DNA of 64,000 nucleotides from Corella eumyota. Taxonomy: Eukaryota > Chordata > Ascidiacea > Phlebobranchia > Corellidae. Location: assembly GCA_963082875.1 (NCBI GenBank), contig OY720100.1, positions 2,418,001 through 2,482,000 of the forward strand, given 5' to 3'. Shown piece after piece: positions 55,475-64,000 of this stretch (position 1 is its first letter; each line of letters begins with the position of its first letter). A program made the translations under genes and the position numbers. The notes under the pieces are model-generated. The model saw only the letters and a list, made by a program, of their open reading frames with translations. It made no database searches and was not told the DNA's origin.

Positions 55475-57381
55475 TATTATTTTTATAAATTTTGTTTGCA
55501 AGAGCTTACAATTTATTAAATAGGTGGTGGTGTTGATATTATTTAAAAATAACTGTTTTTTGTCAAAACTTTTTAAATATTGCAACACCAGGATGACTTT
55601 AAATAAATATTTTTCGGTCGTAACGCAAACACCGGAGATAATTATGTAACCTTTAGACTTGTTTTGTAAAAATTTACTGATAACATATTGAAATATTTAT
55701 TTTGCAGTAAGTCAAATATTTTTTCTGGTGTACAAAGTGTTCGTTTATTTTATCACTGTTCGATAAATTATATTTAGCGGCGGGTTCAAAAAGGGGCTTG
55801 TGATGTACTTTTGAATAATTCGAATCTAATTCGACTTTAAAACAAATTAACGTTTGCAAATTAAAAATCACTGTAACAATTTAAGGTAATTTTATAATAT
55901 AATTCATACTCTATTAATATAAAATTCTTTTTAATATAATATGTTCTATAAACGTTACAAAATTGTTAATAAAAAATAAAATATTTTAAATTAAATAACT
56001 ACAAGTCTATTAAACTGTGCTATATTTGTGGTAATACACAAACACTTGGTTACATTGGCATGGTACCGTGCGTGTATACAAATATTGCAACACTGGAACA
56101 AATATTGCAACACTAGTTTATTAGCATGGTACCGTGCGTGTATACCAATATTGCAACACTAGAACGATCGCAAAACAAATATCTTTCTATTATTAAAAAA
56201 GTAAATTTAAGTTGATCTATTTACCGCCATAATAAATATGGTTTTGTCGAAGGCCTAATTATACAATATCGTTATTAAACATAGTTTAAAATATTTGACC
56301 TTAAAACAAATAAGCTTTTCGAAGTAAAATAACTATGATATAAAATCGATTTTACCATTTTCGTTTTACTTAAAAGCTTTTATACTGTTTAACACTTTTT
56401 GAATAATATTAATACATACCTTTGTAATTTTTGTCAAAACAATAAAATTTGTGTTTTTTAAAATTTTGCATATCGTTTCTTCAGTAATAAATTTACGTGA
56501 CATTGTCAAGAAAAAATGTGACATAATCGGTTTTAATGCTTTGGACTACTTTAATGTAATTTTAAATGTCTAAACAAATTATATTTATCTGAACAAAAAT
56601 GTTAACTATACCGATTTTTATTCAGAGTTAAACACTTGGATTTTTTTAAATTATAAATGCGTAAGCGCTTGAATATGGTTGTAAATCGATCAAAAAAGCG
56701 GATCAGTTGTTTGCTTATTTATAACTATCAATATTTAATCTCATTTAAACTGTAGCTTTACGCAACTTGCACCTTAAATGTATTTAAAAATATAACACAA
56801 ATTTGATAAAAGATTTGTACACAATTAAAATATAATAAGTAAATGGTTACTGTATGGGATTAAAAGGCGATATTAAGCAATAAAATGTCAATTTAGTTTC
56901 CTTTTATTTGTCGTTTTTTTCTCATGTACTTTATTTGAGAACTTTAACTCTTGAAAAACAAGAAAAACAAGTTATGTAACAAATTATAATTTCATAAGTT
57001 TAGTTACGACTAAATAGAGACAACACTACAATTACTTTTTCGTTTTAATGGTTAGATTATTTTTTGTTTAATGATATAGAGCCAACATTTACAAATTATT
57101 TGGCCCAGTTTATAATTTTTTTTATTTAATTTTAGTAAAAACTTTTTCTTGGATTTGGTGTTAAATAAATAACAATTTGTTATAGATTTAAATTATGAAA
57201 GAATGTGTTCCTTATTAAAGTGATAACTTACATCTTTGGTATAAATTTATTCTGCAAAAAATGTAGCCTGCTTCGCAAGAGGTAGCAACTGTTTAATTTG
57301 TAGCCTTAACTGTAGTTATTTAGAAAAAGTAAGTAGCTTTCTAATGTGTGGCCCCAACTGTACTTATATAATCAATTTAAC
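55475..57381. other. Intergenic region between the DUF294-like gene and the satellite
   Basis: No coding sequence recognised. It has a duplicated ~42-bp segment at 56058-56164 and, just before the satellite, two similar short blocks around 57290-57375 (GTAGCCTTAACTGTAGTTAT and GTGGCCCCAACTGTACTTAT). Confidence 0.45.
56058..56164. repeat. Duplicated GCATGGTACCGTGC-containing segment
   Basis: GCATGGTACCGTGCGTGTAT and the following AATATTGCAACACT occur at 56058-56100 and 56124-56164. The second part also occurs once in between. GGTACC sits in a near palindrome. Confidence 0.85.
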
Positions 57382-60300
57382 TTTACCAAAATACCTGCAG
57401 CGGCCTAATAAACGTATTTTAAAAATATTATTTCAAAATATTAATATTCATAAAAGTTATGAGCATATTTCATAAAAATCGCCAAATCTTAAAATTCAAA
57501 ATTTATGGTCTAATTACAAGCGCATTGGTTAAACTTAAATACGTATTAAAGAAATTTGCAAAAATATTCAAAAACAAAAAAGTTAGATCGAATTTTTAGT
57601 TTCACTAATTCTGACGTCAGTTGAGTCTGTGACGTCATATACGTATATAGTTTTAAAATAAAAATTAAAAAAAAAATTTTCAAATTTTAATTAAACTTTA
57701 CCAAAATAACTGCAGGGGCCTAATAAACGTATTTTAAAAATATTATTTCAAAATATTAATATCCATAAAAGTTATGAGCATATTTTATAAAAATCGCCAA
57801 ATCTCAAAATTTAAAATTTATGGTCTAATTACAAGCGCATTGGTTAAACTTAAATACGTATAAAAGAAATTTGCAAAAATATTCAAAAACAAAAAAGTTA
57901 GATCGAATTTTTAGTTTCACTAATTCTGACGTCATGTGACCCTGTGTCGTCATATACATATATAGTTTTAAATAAAAATAAAAATTTTTCTTTTTAAAAT
58001 TTAATTTAAATTTACCTAAATACCTGCAGCTGCCAAATAAACGTATTTTAAAAATATTATTTCAAAATATTAATATTCATAAAAGTTATGAGCATATTTC
58101 ATAAAAATCGCCAAATCTCAAAATTTAAAATTTATGGTCTAATTACAAGCGCATTGGTTAAACTTAAATACGTATAAAAGAAATTTGCAAAAATATTCAA
58201 AAACAAAAAAGTTAGATCGAATTTTTAGTTTCACTAATTCTGACGTCATGTGACCCTGTGCTGTCATATACATATATAGTTTTAAATAAAAATAAAAATT
58301 TTTCTTTTTAAATTTTAATTTAAATTTACCTAAATACCTGCAGCGGCCTAATAAACGTATTTTAAAAATATTATTTCAAAATATTAATATTCATAAAAGT
58401 TATGAGTATATTTCATAAAATTCGCCAAATCTCAAAATTTAAAATTTATGGTCTAATTACAAGCGCATTGGTTAAACTTAAATACGTATAAAAGAAATTT
58501 GCAAAAATATTCAAAAACAAAAAAGTTAGATCGAATTTTTAGTTTCACTAATTCTGACGTCATGTGACCCTGTGTCGTCATATACATATATAGTTTTGAA
58601 TAAAAATAATTTTTTTTTTTCAAATTTTAATTTAAATTTACCAAAATACCTGCAGCGGCCTAATAAACGTATTTTAAAAATATTATTTCAAAATATTAAT
58701 ATTCATAAAAGTTATTTGCATATTTCATAAAAATCGCCAAATCTCAAAATTTAAAATTTATGGTCTAATTACAAGCGCATTGGTTAAACTTAAATACGTA
58801 TAAAAGAAATTTGCAAAAATATTCAAAAACAAAAAAGTTAGATCGAATTTTTAGTTTCACTAATTCTGACGTCATGTGAGTCTGTGACGTCATATACGTA
58901 TATAGTTTTAAATAAAAATAAAATTTTTTTTTTAAATTTTAATTTAAATTTACCTAAATACCTGCAGCGGCCTAATAAACGTATTTTAAAAATATTATTT
59001 CAAAATATTAATATTCATAAAAGTTATGAGCATATTTCATAAAAATCGCCAAATCTCAAAATTTAAAATTTATGGTCTAATTACAAGCGCATTGGTTAAA
59101 CTTAAATACGTATTAAAGAAATTTGCAAAAATATTCAAAAACAAAAAAGTTAGATCGAATTTTTAGTTTCACTAATTCTGACGTCATGTGACCCTGTGTC
59201 GTCATATACATATATAGTTTTAAATAAAAATAATTTTTATTTTTTTAAATTTTAATTTAAATTTACCTAAATACCTGCAGCGGCCTAATAAACGTATTTT
59301 AAAAATATTATTTCAAAATATTAATATTCATAAAAGTTATGAGCATATTTCATAAAAATCGCCAAATCTCAAAATTTAAAATTTATGGTCTAATTACAAG
59401 CGCATTGGTTAAACTTAAATACATATAAAATAAATTTGCAAAAATATTCAAAAACAAAAAAGTCAGATCGAATTTTTAGTTTCACTAATTCTGACGTCAT
59501 GTGACCCTGTGTCGTCATATACATATATAGTTTTAAATAAAAATAAATTTTTTTTTTTTTAATTTTAATTTAAATTTACCAAAATACCTGCAGCGGCCTA
59601 ATAAACGTATTTTAAAAATATTATTTCAAAATATTAATATTCACAAAAGTTATGAGCATATTTCATAAAAATCGCCAAATCTTAAATTTTAAAATTTATG
59701 GTCTGATTACAAGCGCATTGGTTAAACTTAAATACGTATAAAAGAAATTTGCAAAAATATTCAAAAACAAAAAAGTTAGATCGAATTTTTAGTTTCACTA
59801 ATTCTGACGTCAGTTGAGTCTGTGACGTCATATACGTATATAGTTTTAAAATAAAAATTAAAAAAAATTTTTTCAAATTTTAATTAAACTTTACCAAAAT
59901 AACTGCAGGGGCCTAATAAACGTATTTTAAAAATATTATTTCAAAATATTAATATTCATAAAAGTTATGAGTATATTTCATAAAATTCGCCAAATCTCAA
60001 AATTTAAAATTTATGGTCTAATTACAAGCGCATTGGTTAAACTTAAATACGTATAAAAGAAATTTGCAAAAATATTCAAAAACAAAAAAGTTAGATCGAA
60101 TTTTTAGTTTCACTAATTCTGACGTCATGTGACCCTGTGTCGTCATATACATATATAGTTTTGAATAAAAATAATTTTTTTTTTTCAAATTTTAATTTAA
60201 ATTTACCAAAATACCTGCAGCGGCCTAATAAACGTATTTTAAAAATATTATTTCAAAATATTAATATTCATAAAAGTTATTTGCATATTTCATAAAAATC

Positions 60301-63300
60301 GCCAAATCTCAAAATTTAAAATTTATGGTCTAATTACAAGCGCATTGGTTAAACTTAAATACGTATAAAAGAAATTTGCAAAAATATTCAAAAACAAAAA
60401 AGTTAGATCGAATTTTTAGTTTCACTAATTCTGACGTCATGTGAGTCTGTGACGTCATATACGTATATAGTTTTAAATAAAAATAAAATTTTTTTTTTAA
60501 ATTTTAATTTAAATTTACCTAAATACCTGCAGCGGCCTAATAAACGTATTTTAAAAATATTATTTCAAAATATTAATATTCATAAAAGTTATGAGCATAT
60601 TTCATAAAAATCGCCAAATCTCAAAATTTAAAATTTATGGTCTAATTACAAGCGCATTGGTTAAACTTAAATACGTATTAAAGAAATTTGCAAAAATATT
60701 CAAAAACAAAAAAGTTAGATCGAATTTTTAGTTTCACTAATTCTGACGTCATGTGACCCTGTGTCGTCATATACATATATAGTTTTAAATAAAAATAATT
60801 TTTATTTTTTTAAATTTTAATTTAAATTTACCTAAATACCTGCAGCGGCCTAATAAACGTATTTTAAAAATATTATTTCAAAATATTAATATTCATAAAA
60901 GTTATGAGCATATTTCATAAAAATCGCCAAATCTCAAAATTTAAAATTTATGGTCTAATTACAAGCGCATTGGTTAAACTTAAATACATATAAAATAAAT
61001 TTGCAAAAATATTCAAAAACAAAAAAGTCAGATCGAATTTTTAGTTTCACTAATTCTGACGTCATGTGACCCTGTCTCGTCATATACATATATAGTTTTA
61101 AATAAAAATAAATTTTTTTTTTTTTAATTTTAATTTAAATTTACCAAAATACCTGCAGCGGCCTAATAAACGTATTTTAAAAATATTATTTCAAAATATT
61201 AATATTCACAAAAGTTATGAGCATATTTCATAAAAATCGCCAAATCTTAAATTTTAAAATTTATGGTCTGATTACAAGCGCATTGGTTAAACTTAAATAC
61301 GTATAAAAGAAATTTGCAAAAATATTCAAAAACAAAAAAGTTAGATCGAATTTTTAGTTTCACTAATTCTGACGTCAGTTGAGTCTGTGACGTCATATAC
61401 GTATATAGTTTTAAAATAAAAATTAAAAAAAATTTTTTCAAATTTTAATTAAACTTTACCAAAATAACTGCAGGGGCCTAATAAACGTATTTTAAAAATA
61501 TTATTTCAAAATATTAATATTCATAAAAGTTATGAGTATATTTCATAAAATTCGCCAAATCTCAAAATTTAAAATTTATGGTCTAATTACAAGCGCATTG
61601 GTTAAACTTAAATACGTATAAAAGAAATTTGCAAAAATATTCAAAAACAAAAAAGTTAGATCGAATTTTTAGTTTCACTAATTCTGACGTCATGTGACCC
61701 TGTGTCGTCATATACATATATAGTTTTGAATAAAAATAATTTTTTTTTTTCATATTTTAATTTAAATTTACCAAAATACCTGCAGCGGCCTAATAAACGT
61801 ATTTTAAAAATATTATTTCAAAATATTAATATTCACAAAAGTTATGAGCATATTTCATAAAAATCGCCAAATCTTAAATTTTAAAATTTATGGTCTGATT
61901 ACAAGCGCATTGGTTAAACTTAAATACGTATAAAAGAAATTTGCAAAAATATTCAAAAACAAAAAAGTTAGATCGAATTTTTAGTTTCACTAATTCTGAC
62001 GTCAGTTGAGTCTGTGACGTCATATACGTATATAGTTTTAAAATAAAAATTAAAAAAAAATTTTTCAAATTTTAATTAAACTTTACCAAAATAACTGCAG
62101 GGGCCTAATAAACGTATTTTAAAAATATTATTTCAAAATATTAATATCCATAAAAGTTATGAGCATATTTTATAAAAATCGCCAAATCTCAAAATTTAAA
62201 ATTTATGGTCTAATTACAAGCGCATTGGTTAAACTTAAATACGTATAAAAGAAATTTGCAAAAATATTCAAAAACAAAAAAGTTAGATCGAATTTTTAGT
62301 TTCACTAATTCTGACGTCATGTGACCCTGTGTCGTCATATACATATATAGTTTTAAATAAAAATAAAAATTTTTCTTTTTAAAATTTAATTTAAATTTAC
62401 CTAAATACCTGCAGCGGCCTAATAAACGTATTTTAAAAATATTATTTCAAAATATTAATATTCATAAAAGTTATGAGCATATTTCATAAAAATCGCCAAA
62501 TCTCAAAATTTAAAATTTATGGTCTAATTACAAGCGCATTGGTTAAACTTAAATACGTATAAAAGAAATTTGCAAAAATATTCAAAAACAAAAAAGTTAG
62601 ATCGAATTTTTAGTTTCACTAATTCTGACGTCATGTGACCCTGTGCTGTCATATACATATATAGTTTTAAATAAAAATAAAAATTTTTCTTTTTAAATTT
62701 TAATTTAAATTTACCTAAATACCTGCAGCGGCCTAATAAACGTATTTTAAAAATATTATTTCAAAATATTAATATTCATAAAAGTTATGAGTATATTTCA
62801 TAAAATTCGCCAAATCTCAAAATTTAAAATATATGGTCTAATTACAAGCGCATTGGTTAAACTTAAATACGTATAAAAGAAATTTGCAAAAATATTCAAA
62901 AACAAAAAAGTTAGATCGAATTTTTAGTTTCACTAATTCTGACGTCATGTGACCCTGTGTCGTCATATACATATATAGTTTTGAATAAAAATAATTTTTT
63001 TTTTTCATATTTTAATTTAAATTTACCAAAATACCTGCAGCGGCCTAATAAACGTATTTTAAAAATATTATTTCAAAATATTAATATTCATAAAAGTTAT
63101 GAGCATATTTCATAAAAATCGCCAAATCTCAAAATTTAAAATTTATGGTCTAATTACAAGCGCATTGGTTAAACTTAAATACGTATAAAAGAAATTTGCA
63201 AAAATATTCAAAAACAAAAAAGTTAGATCGAATTTTTAGTTTCACTAATTCTGACGTCATGTGAGTCTGTGACGTCATATACGTATATAGTTTTAAATAA

Positions 63301-64000
63301 AAATAAAAAATTTTTTTTTTAAATTTTAATTTAAATTTACCTAAATACCTGCAGCGGCCTAATAAACGTATTTTAAAAATATTATTTCAAAATATTAATA
63401 TTCATAAAAGTTATGAGCATATTTCATAAAAATCGCCAAATCTCAAAATTTAAAATTTATGGTCTAATTACAAGCGCATTGGTTAAACTTAAATACATAT
63501 AAAATAAATTTGCAAAAATATTCAAAAACAAAAAAGTCAGATCGAATTTTTAGTTTCACTAATTCTGACGTCATGTGACCCTGTGTCGTCATATACATAT
63601 ATAGTTTTAAATAAAAATAAAATTTTTTTTTTTTAATTTTAATTTAAATTTACCAAAATACATGCAGCGGCCTAATAAACGTATTTTAAAAATATTATTT
63701 CAAAATATTAATATTCACAAAAGTTATGAGCATATTTCATAAAAATCGCCAAATCTCAAATTTTAAAATTTATGGTCTGATTACAAGCGCATTGGTTAAA
63801 CTTAAATACGTATAAAAGAAATTTGCAAAAATATTCAAAAACAAAAAAGTTAGATCGAATTTTTAGTTTCACTAATTCTGACGTCAGTTGAGTCTGTGAC
63901 GTCATATACGTATATAGTTTTAAAATAAAAATTAAAAAAAAAATTTTCAAATTTTAATTAAACTTTACCAAAATAACTGCAGGGGCCTAATAAACGTATT
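57382..64000. repeat. ~313-bp satellite array with higher-order structure, continues past the window
   Basis: About 21 head-to-tail copies, 312-315 bp each, counted by the word CGCATTGGTTAAACTTAAAT (first at 57521, last at 63788). Each unit has CTGCAG near CCTAATAAACG, an AATATTAATATT dyad, TGACGTCA, and a variable T-run before the next unit. Unit subtypes recur in order: exact spacings of 1565 bp (five units; 58464, 60029 and 61594) and 4385 bp (fourteen units; 57521 and 61906) show higher-order repeats. Copies one period apart differ at few positions, implying recent unequal exchange. Minus-strand frames of about 64 codons inside one subtype are by-products of the repeat, not genes. Confidence 0.97.

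Noticed and set aside
55674-55871. 65-codon minus-strand frame upstream of the DUF294-like gene
   Set aside because: Short, AT-driven composition, no family resemblance and no splice context.
59682-63950. Repeated 64-codon minus-strand frames (MKKFFLIFILKLYTYMTSQ...) in the satellite
   Set aside because: They recur only because one satellite subtype happens to lack stops in that frame. Composition follows the repeat and no other coding signal is present.

Overview
The window is animal DNA: AT-rich, with spliced genes carrying short GT-AG introns, and proteins whose closest recognisable relatives are chordate (DCAF8, NTMT1, TMEM201, DDX11, GTPBP2, CATIP, ID, BARHL, RPL35A, a GPI-type MMP). 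Compact AT-rich chordate genes, short introns and an abundant tRNA-derived SINE suggest an ascidian tunicate such as Ciona. That is inference from gene content, not a database match.

Layout. 1-2066 (+): 3' end of a DCAF8 WD40 gene. 2842-3871 (-): NTMT1 methyltransferase. 4194-6329 (-): TMEM201/Samp1. 6585-6811 (+): a two-exon 55-residue single-pass membrane micropeptide, divergent from TMEM201. 6998-9613 (-): DDX11 helicase, intronless. 10814-15406 (-): GTPBP2, ten exons. 16849-21233 (+): an unusual receptor with signal peptide, C-type lectin, EGF, Ig-like and FN3-like parts, a possible receptor-phosphatase-like juxtamembrane region, TM and short tail. 21636-22697 (-): CATIP. 25383-25850 (+): Id-type HLH. 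29820-32610 (+): BARHL homeobox. 34649-39889 (+): secreted antistasin/Kunitz inhibitor. 40896-42655 (+): RPL35A. 44116-51925 (+): matrix metalloproteinase with two ShKT domains, a hemopexin domain and a GPI-type tail. 52955-55474 (-): intronless DUF294-type nucleotidyltransferase-like protein. 57382 to the window end: about 21 copies of a ~313 bp satellite with higher-order structure.

The genes do not form one pathway. The left third is housekeeping (ubiquitin ligase adaptor, N-terminal methylation, inner nuclear membrane, DNA repair, translational GTPase). The middle holds two developmental regulators, ID and BARHL, in large gene-poor intervals that contain regulatory-looking sequence, including a near-ideal BMP-Smad element upstream of ID. 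The right third is extracellular proteolysis (protease inhibitor, MMP), an RPL gene and a satellite array.

Mobile DNA: a tRNA-derived SINE family (about eleven copies or fragments, densest at 35.9-47.1 kb), a second tRNA-like family (two copies), three MITE-like elements, and a ~180 bp repeat present as an inverted pair either side of BARHL. No retrovirus-like or capsid-bearing element was recognised.

Exon boundaries were read by eye from GT-AG sites, reading-frame continuity and family similarity. For each complete spliced gene the summed exon length is divisible by three.
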